DNA from: Enterovibrio sp. JCM 19048
Lineage (GTDB): Bacteria; Pseudomonadota; Gammaproteobacteria; Enterobacterales; Vibrionaceae
Length of the DNA stretch: 47,993 bases
Direction of reading: 5' to 3'
Assembly: GCA_001310415.1 (NCBI GenBank)
Contig: BAXE01000032.1
Coordinates: 1-47,993, forward strand
Below, in pieces: positions 19,737-30,755 of the stretch (the stretch's first letter is position 1; every line of letters starts with the position of its first letter). The translations under genes and the position numbers were made by a program. A model generated the notes under the pieces. The model saw only the letters and a program-made list of their open reading frames with translations. It did no database searches and was not told where the DNA came from.

Positions 19737-21075
19737 CTAGAACAATGGATTTTGTTCAGCCAGCCATTGAGCAAGCCGTGCACGTGACAGTTTAATACCA
19801 CCGCTGTCAAGCGTGGCCGGATAAACCAAAAGCTTCTGCGGTCGCTGGTGTGGTGGCAATTTTTCTGCCGCCCAAGCCAGAAACGTATCCGGATCTGCAT
19901 AAGTCTCAGTCAACGCCACAGGCACTGCCCCCACTTTGGATGGGGTACCGGCAGGATAAATAGCTGGGTCAGCCCGGGATACCCGCTTAACTGCCGCTCC
20001 ACGTCTTCCGGCTGTACGTTTTCACCGCCACAGACAAACATGTTATCAAGCCGCCCGACAATACGAAGCTCCTGACACTCAGCCAGCCAGTCTCCTTTGT
20101 CTTTGGTTGCAAACCAGTCCTCGGCAAGTGGAACTAAAACACCGTTAACAAGATAGCCCGGAGAAAGGGTTTTCCCTCTTACCCAAATTTCACCCTCATC
20201 AGAGAGCAATACCTCTCGATTTGGCAAGGGTTGCCCGACGGAAAAACGCCCATCTGCGCGCTTGGCAGTCACTGTGGACGCCATTTCCGTCATGCCATAG
20301 CCGCACCAACAGCGGATACCGGCTTTTTCAGCACTGTCCACCAGAACCTGCGGGATAGCTGCGCCGCCAAGCAGCACAGACTGCAAAGTATGCGCTTCGC
20401 CCTGAGCCAACACCCGTTGTAACTGGTAGGCACCAGTGAAGCATGCGACACACCGTCAAGTGCCGACAAGAGCGCGTCGGCGCGGGTGTCTGCAATTTTC
20501 AGCATTGCTCCCTGCGTCAACCAGCGCCAGACGATAGCCATACCGGAGATGTGGAACAGTGGCAGCGACAAAAGCCAGCAATCTGATGCTTCATAGGGCA
20601 TCAACGAAAACAGGCCTTGCGCACTGGCAATGTGGTTTCCTGCACTGTGGGCGACCGCCTTGGGGACACCGCTCGAACCGGAAGTCAGAGTCAGGGTTAA
20701 CACGGCATCGCGATGAAATGGTACCGCAGGAAATACAGCTCCGCTATCGAACGCGACCTCGGCTTGCAAGAAAGCGGAGACACCGGCTTTATCAAGGATT
20801 TCATTGCGCTGTCCGGCGCTGAATGCCGGATTAAGGAGTAAGGTCGCAACACCACGTTGCCACAGCGCAAACAGGGTGATGAGAGTTTGGTAGTTGTTGA
20901 TGCTTGCCATCGCCAGCTTGTCTGTGGCGCTGGAAAGAGGAAGTGCCAGAGCATCGACATCCGCAGCGAGCTGTCGCCAACTCACTGCGGTGCCGTTATT
21001 TAACAAGGCTGTGGCTTCTGGCTTTGTCTGACACCAGTGACGCCACGGCCAGTCAGTCAGCGACGTTGTTGCCAT
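19737..21075 (-). CDS. menE: o-Succinylbenzoate-CoA ligase MenE, two apparent frameshifts
   Basis: An acyl-adenylate ligase making OSB-CoA in menaquinone synthesis. Motifs are [17 protein letters not shown] (P-loop), [31 protein letters not shown] and C-terminal [11 protein letters not shown]. One C is missing near 20425 (ACC(C)AGTTA) and one G near 19925 (TGGGG(G)CAG). Repaired length is 446, close to the family norm. The start overlaps the menC end by 19 nt. It is the last gene of the men operon and convergent with the MFS-PlsC gene, whose stop is only 7 bp away. Confidence 0.93.
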
Positions 21076-22046
21076 ACAAGGTCGCAGCTATCCAAAGACA
21101 TAACCGGCAAGTCACTTCCCGGCCATGGGGTGTCTAACTGGGCTTTAAACAGCGAAATGGTGTCCAGCCCGGGAATGGTTTCCGGCACCAGCCAATGCGA
21201 AAGCCGCGCCAGTTGATTAAGGCCAAAGCTAGACTCGAGACTGGAGCTGATCACCACATCCAGACCCAATGCCTTCGCTTCTTTCACCAGTTCACACACA
21301 TAAGCAAGCGAACCAACCAGGTAGGTTTGATCACAATCGCGGAAAGACCATTCTGCGCGGCAGGTTCAAATCCAGCGTCACGCACGGTTTCATCCCAGGC
21401 AATCGCAATACCGGTTTCGGCAGAGAACAACAAACTGTCATCAGGTTGTTGGCAAGGCTCTTCCAGAAAAGCGATACGCTGGCGAAACTCAGGTGCAATG
21501 TAACCGGCAAATTTCTTTGCCTTTTCAAGCGTCCATTGGCGGTTGGCATCAAGACGCAGCCAAAGTTCCGGGATAGCTTCCAGGAACATATTTACCACCA
21601 GCCCATCACGATTGGCTCGTACATGCCCACCTTGATTTTGGCGACTTTCTGCCCCGCAGCTCAGCCAAACGCTCTACCAGCTCATCCGGATCGCCGCAGC
21701 AAAGTGGCGCAGCAAGGAAGTTGCCCGTCAACGGCAATTCACCTTCAAGCTCTGCGATTGCCATAGACAGGCCGAATGCGACAGAGGGATACAGGGTATC
21801 CCAACCAATAACCTCGCCTTCCAGCCAAGAAGTCATGACGGCCTTTGCCTGCTCACCCGCTTCTTGCGACGTTTCCACGCTGAATTCAGGCAAAGGCGCG
21901 ATTTCACCGCGTCCGATACGCTCGCCATCTTTCAGCTCCACGATAAACCCTTCACGCTGCGCCAGACGGGTGTGACGCAAAATCACACCACTGTCCATCG
22001 GCAGGGTATACGCCAACAAACGTGCCTGTTTCATCGGCTCAACCAT
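21057..22046 (-). CDS. menC: o-Succinylbenzoate synthase MenC, three apparent frameshifts
   Basis: An enolase-superfamily dehydratase converting SHCHC to OSB. Recognisable parts are [20 protein letters not shown], the catalytic KxK region ([11 protein letters not shown] after repair), [17 protein letters not shown] and [10 protein letters not shown]. One base each is missing near 21645, 21615 (GAGCCA(A)TCGTGATGG) and 21320 (CCTACC(C)TGGTTGG). Repaired length is about 330. The ATG at 22046 overlaps the menB stop as TAATG, which supports this start. Confidence 0.92.
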
Positions 22047-22912
22047 TATGGGTTACGAGGGAATTTGTCAAAATCAGGACGGCGTTTTTCATTAAACGCA
22101 TTGCGGCCTTCCTGGCCTTCTTCTGTCATGTAGAACAGCATGGTTGCGTTACCTGCCAGCTCCTGAAGACCTGCCTGACCATCACAGTCCGCATTCAATG
22201 CCGCTTTCAGGCAGCGCAGCGCCATTGGGCTATGTTGCAGCACTTCACGACACCAGCGTACAGTTTCACGCTCCAGCTCTGCGTAAGGCACAACATGGTT
22301 AACCAGACCCATATCCAGCGCTTCCTGTGCATCATAGAAACGGCACAGGAACCAAATTTCACGGGCTTTCTTCTGGCCAACAATACGCGCCATGTAAGAT
22401 GCACCCCAGCCGCCATCGAATGAGCCCACTTTCGGACCCGTCTGGCCAAACTGTGCGTTTTCAGCAGCAATAGTCAGGTCACACATCATGTGCAGCACGT
22501 GACCGCCACCGACAGCATAACCCGCAACTGATGCAATCACGGGTTTCGGACAAGTACGGATCTGGCGTTGGAAGTCCAGCACGTTCAGGTGGTGGGTACC
22601 TTCGTCATCACGGTAGCCGCCGTAATCGCCACGGATTTTCTGGTCGCCGCCAGAGCAGAATGCATGCTCACCCTGGCCTGTCAGCACAATGACACCCACT
22701 TTTTCGTCGTAGCGCGCATCAGCCAGCGCATTGATCATCTCTTTGACGGTTTGTGGACGGAATGCATTACGCACTTCCGGACGGTTGATGGTAATACGCG
22801 CGATCCCTTCCGGAGACTTGTGGAAAAGAATATCTTCGTAGCCTTCAGAGCAATCTTTCCACTCGACCGCTGCATACAGTTCCTGCTCGGTTAATCCTGT
22901 TGTTCTTGCCAT
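22046..22912 (-). CDS. menB: 1,4-Dihydroxy-2-naphthoyl-CoA synthase MenB
   Basis: A crotonase-family enzyme closing the second ring in menaquinone synthesis. 288 residues, intact; the only undamaged gene of the men operon here. Visible are [17 protein letters not shown], the oxyanion-hole/active region [35 protein letters not shown] and the MenB-specific [12 protein letters not shown], with the C-terminal [14 protein letters not shown] 10-bp gap follows menH. Confidence 0.98.
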   Translation of the reverse strand: MARTTGLTEQELYAAVEWKDCSEGYEDILFHKSPEGIARITINRPEVRNAFRPQTVKEMINALADARYDEKVGVIVLTGQGEHAFCSGGDQKIRGDYGGYRDDEGTHHLNVLDFQRQIRTCPKPVIASVAGYAVGGGHVLHMMCDLTIAAENAQFGQTGPKVGSFDGGWGASYMARIVGQKKAREIWFLCRFYDAQEALDMGLVNHVVPYAELERETVRWCREVLQHSPMALRCLKAALNADCDGQAGLQELAGNATMLFYMTEEGQEGRNAFNEKRRPDFDKFPRNP

Positions 22913-22922
22913 CTTGTTACCA

Positions 22923-23728
22923 TTAATTTGTCTGTAAATAAGGGTTGGTCAGCGTTCTCACTAACCGACAGAACAGCGCGGGCTGCTCTGCGTGAATATT
23001 GTGTCCGGCATTTTTGGCTTCAACAATTGGCCAGCCTGTTTGCGCGGCCAATGCCTTGAACTTCCGGTCGTTCTCACCACAGATGTAAGCGACAGGAACC
23101 CCGCCTGCTTTCAGAGGTTCAACCAGAAGTGGTTGTTTTGCCAGGGATGTAGCACGCAACATCCCAGCCACTTTGGTACCGAGGTTATCACTGCGTGCTA
23201 CTACGAAACTTTGTCTTTGCTCATGATTTAGCGATGAAAACACGGGTTGCTGATACCAATCTTGCAACACAGATTCCATTGGCTCGCCCTCAAACCGCGC
23301 AGCCCAGGTGTCGTCATTTTGCCAACGCGCCTCACGCTCAGATTCATCGAGTCCGGGATGGCCATTTTCAATGATAAGCGCTTCCAGAGGCGTGCCACTG
23401 TTGCGAAAACGCGGTGCGTAAAAGGCAGAAAGATACATTCCCAGACGCGCGCCCAGCAATAACCCACCAAAGTAAACGCGCCGTTGATATGCGATGTGAT
23501 CGCCTGAAAAATCGCCTCGCTGGTATCTTCAAAGCCACAGACATCAACAGCTTTGCTGTCACCGTGCCCCGGCAAATCAATGGCAAGGCAATAATAGTCA
23601 TGCGACATGTCATCCAGCACCGGTTGCCAATCCCTGGCGCTACCCAGCAAGCCATGAAGAAACACCACGGCCGGCTTGGAGGGTGCGCCAGTGGTACGGC
23701 AGGCTAAAGGATCAGATAAGCTTGGCAT
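22923..23728 (-). CDS. menH: SHCHC synthase MenH, one apparent frameshift at the nucleophile elbow
   Basis: An alpha/beta hydrolase making SHCHC from [21 protein letters not shown] and [10 protein letters not shown] are present. The frame breaks near 23461 exactly at the catalytic elbow: observed TAT TGC TGG should read TAT T(C)G CTG GGC, restoring [12 protein letters not shown]. The catalytic His lies in [10 protein letters not shown]. Start chosen at 23728 ([12 protein letters not shown]), overlapping the menD end by 17 nt; an in-frame ATG at 23743 is an alternative. Repaired length is about 268 residues. Confidence 0.88.
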
Positions 23729-25422
23729 GGGCAATATCGGCAAACAGGGCTTTCAGATCCTGACCGCAGGCACCGGCGGGCGTGCAAAGCTCAATCACAG
23801 TGGTCCCCGGGCTCGATTGCGCTTCCAGACAGCAGTTTTTTGCCTCATGGAGGGTCGCCGGGCGCTGGTATTTCAAACCAAACATAGCCGCCGCATGGGA
23901 AAAGGAGAGACCGTGTGGCATTCGGTAGTAGGTCTCTTTCTGCGTTTCCGGTACCGGCAGCATGTCGAAAATACCGCCGCCATCATTGTTGATGATCACC
24001 AATGCCATTGGATTCAGGTTATTGGCAAGCAGCGCAAGGCTGTTGAGATCATAAAGTGCCGATGTATCGCCCATTACCATCAACATCGGCTTTTCCCTGC
24101 CACGCTGTACCCCGGCGGCGGTGGCGATCAGCCCATCAATGCCTGAAGCGCCGCGGTTGGCAAATACTTCGCACGCAGGCAAACGGCACCCCATGTCGAG
24201 CAGGCGGATTGCCATACTGTTACCGATAAACAGATCGCTCCCCCCAACAAGCCAGGACCCAAAATGTGTTGCCATAGACAATTCAGATAAGGTGCCGCCC
24301 GCAACGTTGTCGAGCAATGCCAGATACCGGGCGCTGGCCATTTTCAGCATGTCACCCCACCCTGCGTTGGCTGGGCTTTTTTCCAGACCTTTTTCCAGCG
24401 CCAAAGCAACCTGATGGATATCAGCGATAATGCGCGTACCTGAGCGATGTGAAGGATCAAGCCGGCCGGGATGCTTATCCACCAGCCAGTAAGCCCCCTT
24501 AAAGTCATCGACAAACTGCCCCAGGCGTTTGGAAACCAAGCGGCCACCAAACTGAATAACGACCTCAGACTGCTTCAGCAGCGCTGAACAATCTGGATTT
24601 TGTAACCAGACATCAAACCCGGCGAAATCTGATCCCTCTCCGGCCTGAGGATCGCACAACAGCGGCCAGCCAAGTGGTCAGCCAAAGATTGCACTGCCTC
24701 ACGCGCATCACGCGCATGCGCCCGGCTACCAAAATACCTCTTTGATGTTGAAGTGCCTGCCAGCAGGGTAACAAGGTTTGCAGGTCAGCCTGAGCATGGG
24801 TAAAAGACAGATAAGGCTGATCACCGGCCAGCCAGGCGTTTACAGGGGCCAGGTAGTGGCTGGCATCTTCCATTTCGCCATAGAGCGGCTCAGGAAAAGG
24901 ACAGTTGATGTGATAACTACCACCGCCAGTCACAAGCTGGTGCAGACCTTCTCCTATTACTGAAAGCAACCAGGAGGGTGAAACTGCCTCGGACGGCGAA
25001 GGCAGGAAAGTCGTGGTTTCTGCATGGTGACTAAAGATGCCTTCCTGGCTGATCGCCTGGTTGGCACCGCACTGGATTAATTCCGGTGGCCGGTCTGCGG
25101 TCAGGAAAATCAGCTTTTCCCGTGTCAGCCGGCTTTCCGCTGCCGCGGGGATTAAGTTGGCGACAGCTGTACCTGATGTCACGATCACAGCCACGGGGTT
25201 ATCTGTCGTTTTCGCCAATCCCAACGCCAGGAAGCCCAAACCGCGTTCATCGAAATGGGTATGGATACGCACTGAAGGGTTCTTTGCTGACAGCGCTTCA
25301 GCCTCCAATGTGAGAGGCGTAGAACGGGAACCGGGGGCAATACAGATGTCTTTGACACCGGCGCGGCTTAACGACATCAGGATAAGGCGCGCCCAAATGC
25401 GGTTTAAGGTGGATGGCTTCAT
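23712..25422 (-). CDS. menD: SEPHCHC synthase MenD, two apparent frameshifts
   Basis: A thiamine-diphosphate enzyme adding 2-oxoglutarate to isochorismate. N-terminal GVKDICIAPGSRSTPLTLEA, HFDERGLGFLALGLAKTT and VTSGTAVANL; C-terminal ThDP motif GDTSALYDLNSLALL..NNDGGGIF. One base each is missing near 24720 (restoring GAHARDAREAVQ) and near 24668 (restoring PLLCDPQAGEG). Repaired length is about 570. The ATG at 25422 overlaps the menF stop as ATGA; the open frame extends further up but only inside menF. Confidence 0.93.
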
Positions 25423-26734
25423 CCTGCCTTTTTCTCCATTAAGTTGTCCGGAAGCGGACTTAACAGGCTGCGAAGGGTCGACATTTTGCGGTCGAGTTCT
25501 TTCCATTCGCTGTTGGCATCAGATCCGGGAACAATGCCCGCTCCGGCAAATAGATGCAGGGTGTCTTTCATCACCAGCGCACTGCGGATTGCCACACAGA
25601 ATTCACTTTGGTCAGGGCTGAGGTAACCTACCGAGCCGCTGTACCAGCCGCGGGCAAATGGTTCATTGCTGGCGATAAAGTTCACTGCATCATTGCGGGG
25701 CAAGCCCGCGACAGCAGCGGTTGGCTGAAGCGCAGACAGCAAAGTGGCGCTGTCGACAGACCGCGCTAACTGGCCTTCGATATCCCTTTTCAAGTGCTGC
25801 ACTTTCCTCAGTCGCACCAAATGCGGGGTTTGTTCGATGTTCAACGATTCGCTGAATGGCGCAAGCCGCTGAGAGATGTCGTCCACGACAAGGCGGTTTT
25901 CGTAGATATTTTTTTCATCATTCAGCAACCAGGTGGCCAGTTGCAGATCTTCATCCGCGTTTTTGCCTCGGCCAATGGTGCCTGCCAGCGCTTCTGTATA
26001 AACATCCTGTCCGCTCCGCCAGAAAAGCCGTTCTGGTGTTGAGCCCAAAAAGCAGTGTTTTTCATCCAGCGCCAGAAGGAAATGGAAGTTAGCTGTATTT
26101 GCATCGCGGGAAGCTTTAAGAAGCTGAAATGCTGATAACGCTCTGTCGAGCTTTAAGGACGATTTCCTGGCAAGAACCACTTTCTGCAACGCACTGGTAT
26201 CAATGGTGCTTAGCGCGTTTTTTACCATCTCAGCCCACTGCGGAAACGCCGGAGAGTGTTCCGTATCAAGAATGTCGCAATGGGGTGCGTTGAGCGCGGG
26301 GCAACCAGCGGTAAGTTTTGATAGCGAGGCGCGAGCTTTCAGCAAATCATCACTGACGTTGACCGTGATTGTCCAGGTGCCATCACGGCGGGCAAGCTCT
26401 ATCTGAGGCAAAAAGAAGAAGGACTGCAGACAGCGTTGATTACGTTCAGTTTTTCCATCAAACGCTTTCCCTCCCCAGACACGCTGACCGGGCGCCAACA
26501 CTTTTTCAGCGGCCGCCGGATCGGTGAAGGTTTTCACCTGCCCCAATGCAAGCACTTCTTCGCGGCCGTCACGGGTTTGCCAATAAAACTTAGGAAAGAG
26601 TGGCTGAGCCGCCAGCCATTCGACAGGTCAGTACGCTCTGACCAGACAAAAGGATACGTTATCTGATGCGGAATCGGTGTTGCTGTCGACAGGGATGACA
26701 CCAGCCTGACGATAGCCTGGGTTAAATCGGTCAA
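25419..26734 (-). CDS. menF: Isochorismate synthase MenF, one apparent frameshift
   Basis: A chorismate-utilising enzyme that starts the menaquinone branch. Conserved C-terminal motifs are LLALDEKHCFLGSTPERLF, TEALAGTIGRGK, QHLKRDIEG, LQPTAAVAGLPR and FAGAGIVPGSD. The frame breaks near 26622; one added base gives DLSEWLAAQPLFPKFYWQTR. Repaired length is 438, typical. The first gene of the six-gene men operon; the region upstream to alaA holds its promoter. Confidence 0.93.
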
Positions 26735-27114
26735 ACTAACCTCTCATTTCACTCACAACCAAAACGGCAAGCATCCGATTCCTTGGGTTACCTTTTGCCA
26801 TGTTGTGGAACTGCGTTTGTGAGCCAGTTAAGTGCATTCAACTTGTAAAGTGTCTAAAACGCCACCGAATCGGTGTTTTTTGCGTCAAAGCCCGTTACAT
26901 CTCAACAAACTTAATAATATTTCCTGTTGGAAAGCCATTCTACAACCTTATTGATTCTGATGAAAATCGTATCAGGCAGCATAATATATCGCTAAAACAG
27001 GATTAAATTACTTTATTTTCTTCTTTTCGTCATTTTTTACTATTCACTACTTATATATCGGTAATCGTTAGTGTAATTTACTGGAAACACCAAAATTTTC
27101 GCTCAGGAATCAAG
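26735..27114. promoter_or_regulatory. Divergent menF/alaA intergenic region
   Basis: 380 bp, AT-rich, without a convincing gene. The plus strand holds a terminator-like hairpin at 26863-26881 with no gene before it (see separate entry). Near alaA there is TATATA (about 27052) and an AGGAATCAAG ribosome site. menF promoter elements are not clear. Confidence 0.4.
26863..26881 (+). terminator. Orphan rho-independent terminator, possible small RNA end
   Basis: Stem CACCG/CGGTG with an AAT loop followed by six T. No plus-strand gene lies upstream (menF is on the other strand), so it may end a short RNA beginning somewhere in 26760-26820, or act as an attenuator in the alaA leader. Confidence 0.5.
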
Positions 27115-28328
27115 ATGCAAGAAATCGGGATGTCGACCAAGCTGGATAACGTCTGTTATGACATTCGTGGTCCAGTGATGAAAGAGGCTAAGCGCTCGAA
27201 GAAGAAGGCCACAAAATTCTAAAACTGAACATCGGCAATCCCGCCCCTTTCGGTTTTGACGCCCCGGACGAAATTCTGGTGGATGTGATCCGTAACCTGC
27301 CAACTTCGCAAGGTTACTGCGACTCCAAAGGCATTTACTCAGCACGCAAAGCCGTTGTTCAGCACTACCAGAAGCGTGGCATGCTGGATTTGGACGTAGA
27401 AGACGTTTACCTCGGTAACGGCGTGTCTGAGCTGATCGTAATGGCGATGCAAGCGCTGCTTAACAGTGGCGATGAACTGCTGGTTCCTTCTCCGGACTAC
27501 CCGCTTTGGACAGCAGCTGTTTCTCTGTCTGGCGGTAAGCCAGTGCACTATCTGTGTGATGAAGAGTCTGACTGGTATCCGGATCTGGACGACATCAAAG
27601 CCAAGATCACGCCGAACACCAAAGGTATTGTTCTGATCAACCCGAACAACCCGACCGGTGCCGTATACAGCCGTGACTTCCTGATGCAGATCGCTGAGAT
27701 CGCACGCCAGAACAAGCTGATCATTTTCGCTGATGAAATTTACGACAAGATCCTGTACGACGGTGCACAACACCACTCGATTGCCCCTCTGGCACCGGAT
27801 GTGTTCTGTGTAACCTTCAGCGGTCTATCCAAATCCTACCGCGTTTGTGGTTTCCGCTCCGGTTGGATGATCCTGTCAGGCCCTCGCAGTTTGGCGAAAG
27901 GCTATATCGCAGGCCTGGACATGTTGGCTTCTATGCGCCTTTGCGCCAACGTGCCAATGCAGCACGCAATTCAGACAGCACTTGGCGGTTATCAAAGCAT
28001 CAACGAGCTGATCCTGCCAGGTGGCCGATTGCTGGAGCAGCGTGATAAAGCACATGAGCTGTTAAACCAAATTCCGGGCGTCAGCTGCGTGAAGCCTAAG
28101 GGCGCGTTGTACCTGTTCCCGAAAATCGACCTGAAGCGCTACAGCATTCACAACGATGAAAAGATGATGCTGGACTTCCTGTTACAGGAAAAAGTGTTGA
28201 TGGTTCACGGTACCGGCTTTAACTGGCACAAACCGGATCACTTCCGTATCGTGACTCTGCCGCGCGTGGATGATCTTGAAGTCGCAATTGGCCGTTTCGA
28301 GCGCTTCCTGTCGACGTATAGTCAGTAA
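27115..28328 (+). CDS. alaA: Glutamate-pyruvate aminotransferase AlaA, one apparent frameshift
   Basis: A class I PLP aminotransferase making alanine. KLNIGNPAPFGFDAPDE, SQGYCDSKGIYSARKAV, NPNNPTG (about 176-182), DEIYDKILYD and the PLP lysine in SGLSKSYRVCGFRSGW (about Lys240) are present. One base is missing near 27196: CGC(N)TCGAAGAAG gives AKRLEEEGHKILKL. Repaired length is 404, as in E. coli AlaA. AGGAATCAAG precedes the ATG at 27115. Confidence 0.94.
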
Positions 28329-28350
28329 GCACTGCTAAAAAGTTTTGGAT

Positions 28351-28380
28351 AAGCCTGACTATTCAGTCAGGCTTTTTTAT
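28351..28380 (+). terminator. Intrinsic terminator after alaA
   Basis: A perfect 10-bp stem AAGCCTGACT/AGTCAGGCTT (28351-28360 and 28365-28374) with a 4-nt loop and a T-run. The right half lies inside the last codons of the convergent rhombosortase gene (IKKPD and stop). Confidence 0.92.
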
Positions 28381-28929
28381 TGGACCACGAAATAGCAACG
28401 CAAAGAGAAGTCCAACTATGGCTCCTGTCCAATGAGCCTGATAGGCAACGCCTGCCTGAATAAGCGCTGCAGTCATACTGTCACCGCCGTTGTAAGCTTC
28501 ATACCCAAGTTTGATAAATACCCCGGCGAGCATTGCCCACCCCAATGGCACCTTGTTCTGGATATCTTTGACAACGCCCCACACAAACAGGCCATGAAGC
28601 ACACCTGAAAGCCCGGCATACCATGAGTAAGGACTGAAGAACATCACCAAACCGATTGCCGCCATCATCAGCCAGACCATAGGCACCAAAGAACGATCGC
28701 TGTAATAGCGACGGTGAAGAAAGAAAATCACCAGCAGCCCGGCAATATTCATCATCAAATGGATTGCATTGGTATGGGTCAGATTTCCTGTTACGATCCG
28801 CCACCACTGTCCCGCAAGAATGTCTGCGCGCTCCCAGACAAGCAGTGCGTGCAATGCGGGGATCTGCGCAATGACAACAAGCAGTGTCAGTGAGCCGATA
28901 AACCAAAGTGGGGACACCATGTTCTCCAT
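28363..28929 (-). CDS. rrtA: Rhombosortase (rhomboid-family intramembrane protease)
   Basis: 188 residues with about six membrane helices. WWRIVTGNLTHTNAIHLMMN (42-61) carries the family His/Asn residues, YAGLSGVLHG (104-113) the catalytic Ser108, and AYQAHWTGAIVG (162-173) the catalytic His166. This length and pattern match rhombosortase, which cleaves GlyGly-CTERM tails of secreted proteins in vibrios and shewanellas. No GlyGly-CTERM substrate is encoded in this window. M4 (28920) is an alternative start. Confidence 0.85.
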   Translation of the reverse strand: MENMVSPLWFIGSLTLLVVIAQIPALHALLVWERADILAGQWWRIVTGNLTHTNAIHLMMNIAGLLVIFFLHRRYYSDRSLVPMVWLMMAAIGLVMFFSPYSWYAGLSGVLHGLFVWGVVKDIQNKVPLGWAMLAGVFIKLGYEAYNGGDSMTAALIQAGVAYQAHWTGAIVGLLFALLFRGPIKKPD

Positions 28930-28962
28930 GAGTTTCGATTTATTAAAGAGTTATAGCGTACC

Positions 28963-29587
28963 GTGGCCACAACCGATAAAGCCAGCCGATATTGTCCGCA
29001 GTGTGGCAAAGCCTGAAAGCCTGTATCTGCCAACTTATTACGCGCATCGACAGTGATATCCCCCTGATTGTCCTGCAGCACCCCTCAGAGGTGAAACAGG
29101 CAGTTGGAACAGCGCGGATCTTGTCGTTGTCGCTGCCCAATTGCCGCATCATTGTGGGTGAAGATTTCACCGACAACGCCGAACTTAACGCTTTGTTGCA
29201 AAGCGATATCGCATTTGCCCTTTTATACCCAGCTGACGATGCAAAGCCGATTGAAACTTGGGAATCCCAACCGGGCATGCAAAGGGGTCTGATCCTGCTT
29301 GATGGTACTTGGCGCAAAGCGTTTAAGATGCGGCAGTTATCTGAAAACCTCAAAGCACTGCCATGCGTGGCACTGGGAGAAACGCTAAAGGGTAACTACC
29401 GTATCCGAAAGTCCCCCAAGGCTGATGGTCTTTCGACGGTAGAGGCTGGCTTCTACGCACTGTCTGCTATGACAGGTAAAACAGAGCCTTTTCTGCCTTG
29501 ATTGATGCCTTTAATGGCATGATTGATTTCCAAATCCAGCAAATGCCACCAGGCGTTTATGAAAAGCACTTTGGGAAACGCGATTAG
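28963..29587 (+). CDS. DTW-domain protein (tRNA aminocarboxypropyltransferase type), two apparent frameshifts
   Basis: Members of this family (TapT/YfiP) add an aminocarboxypropyl group to tRNA uridine. The N-terminus has a CPQC..CIC metal-site pattern, the centre [13 protein letters not shown] (the DxTW signature), then [18 protein letters not shown]. One base is missing near 29010 (GCC(C)TGAAAGCC) and one near 29500; repair adds the tail [19 protein letters not shown] and ends at 29587, about 208 residues. The GTG at 28963 is the only start below an in-frame stop. The 3' end overlaps that of yfbR by 4 bp. Confidence 0.85.
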
Positions 29588-30189
29588 CGCTCCTCTTCAT
29601 CACTTATCTCATCCAGCGTTAACTCAAAACTTGGTGCGAAGGTTTCCATAAAATACGCCGTGGCGTCACTGCCGCGGTCTGACATGGTCTTTTCCAGACG
29701 GCGTTTGGCCTGACCAAACTCGTGGTTGCCCGCAGAAAGTTCTTCCAGACATTTCAGATAAGCGCATATCGCATCCGCTTGTTTAACCAAGCGGTAGTCT
29801 TCTTGGTTGATCGCTTCGCTGTCGATAAGGGGTCGGTAGTCGTCACGAAACTCCTCAGGTAACATCCCAACCAGCTTGTCTTCCGCAATTCGCTCAATTT
29901 TTTTGTATTCATCTGCAATCGCAGGATTGAAGTACTTAATTGGTGTCGGCAAGTCGCCAGTCAGCACTTCACTGCAGTCGTGGAACATGGCTAGCAGTGC
30001 CACACGTTCCGGGCTGTAACTACCGCCAAACTTGCGGTTTTCAATCAAAGCTAACGCGTGGGCAACAAAAGCAACCTGCAGGCTATGCTCTGAAATGTTC
30101 TCGTTGAAGACATTGCGCATAAGAGGCCAGCGGTAGATAAGCTTCATACGGGCCAGGTGGGCAAAAAAGTGACTGGTTTTAGACGTCAT
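29584..30189 (-). CDS. yfbR: 5'-Deoxynucleotidase YfbR
   Basis: An HD-domain phosphohydrolase acting on deoxynucleoside monophosphates. The metal ligands are visible: His35 (SEHSLQV), His70-Asp71 ([12 protein letters not shown]) and Asp139 ([15 protein letters not shown]). 201 residues from the ATG at 30189 ([20 protein letters not shown]), matching E. coli YfbR; the open frame extends to 30315 without support. Frame intact. Confidence 0.95.
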   Translation of the reverse strand: MTSKTSHFFAHLARMKLIYRWPLMRNVFNENISEHSLQVAFVAHALALIENRKFGGSYSPERVALLAMFHDCSEVLTGDLPTPIKYFNPAIADEYKKIERIAEDKLVGMLPEEFRDDYRPLIDSEAINQEDYRLVKQADAICAYLKCLEELSAGNHEFGQAKRRLEKTMSDRGSDATAYFMETFAPSFELTLDEISDEEER

Positions 30190-30288
30190 ACAATCCCTGA
30201 TAATTCGCAAAGAATGAGATTCCATTCTGGAAGCAGTGAAGGGATTTCTCAAGCGTTGACGACAAAAGCAGGATACGGATGGGATAAA

Positions 30289-30308
30289 TAATGGGGAGCA
30301 TGCTCCCC
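30289..30308 (-). terminator. Palindromic hairpin after the ComEA-like gene
   Basis: A perfect 16-bp palindrome GGGGAGCATGCTCCCC (30293-30308), followed on the minus strand by ATTATTTATCC. The T-tract is weak, so termination may be partial. Confidence 0.55.
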
Positions 30309-30315
30309 AGCGCAC

Positions 30316-30600
30316 TCAAAGTACTATTCTGTCGCGGTTCTTTTCGATAATGGCAGGGCCAATACCTTTGACGCTTTCAAGCGCCTCAACAGATTCGAAG
30401 TCACCGTTTGCATTGCGGTAATCAACAATTGCCTGCGCTTTCGCTTTGCCGATACCGTCCAGATACTTATCCAGTTCTTCGACGTCAGCGACGTTGATAT
30501 TTACCTCGATTTGATTGTCCGTGCTCACGGCTTCGGCGCTTGCTATCGGCGCCATGATCAAGGTTGCTGCAAAAATAAGGGCTGAAATTAGGGTTTTCAT
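30316..30600 (-). CDS. ComEA-like helix-hairpin-helix exported protein
   Basis: 94 residues: signal peptide MKTLISALIFAATLIMAPIA (cleavage near SAEA, about 22-24), then a ComEA domain with two helix-hairpin-helix motifs (LDGIGKAKAQAIVDYR and VKGIGPAIIEKNRDRI). Such periplasmic proteins bind DNA non-specifically; in vibrios ComEA drives DNA uptake. The start is the ATG at 30600 preceding the signal peptide; a longer frame has none. It follows ppiD, a linkage common in gammaproteobacteria. Confidence 0.88.
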   Translation of the reverse strand: MKTLISALIFAATLIMAPIASAEAVSTDNQIEVNINVADVEELDKYLDGIGKAKAQAIVDYRNANGDFESVEALESVKGIGPAIIEKNRDRIVL

Positions 30601-30670
30601 AGTGGGTTCTCCATAACACATATGCGTTTTCAACATACCTGTCGCAGAGATTGTCGCCATTGATGTAGAT

Positions 30671-30704
30671 AAAAAACGACGGAGGGCGAATTGCCCTCCG
30701 TCGT
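30671..30704 (-). terminator. Strong intrinsic terminator after ppiD
   Basis: A 12-bp perfect stem (30676-30687 with 30693-30704) around a 5-nt loop, followed on the minus strand by a run of six T. It separates ppiD from the ComEA-like gene. Confidence 0.92.
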
Positions 30705-30755
30705 AGCGACTTATCAATTACAACCGAGTTGTAATGACATCAAATTTTATGAGGC

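Noticed and set aside
19729..21075. MenE region as the missing ligase domain of the MFS-PlsC fusion
   Set aside because: It lies on the opposite strand, overlaps menC as an operon gene and matches MenE over its full length.
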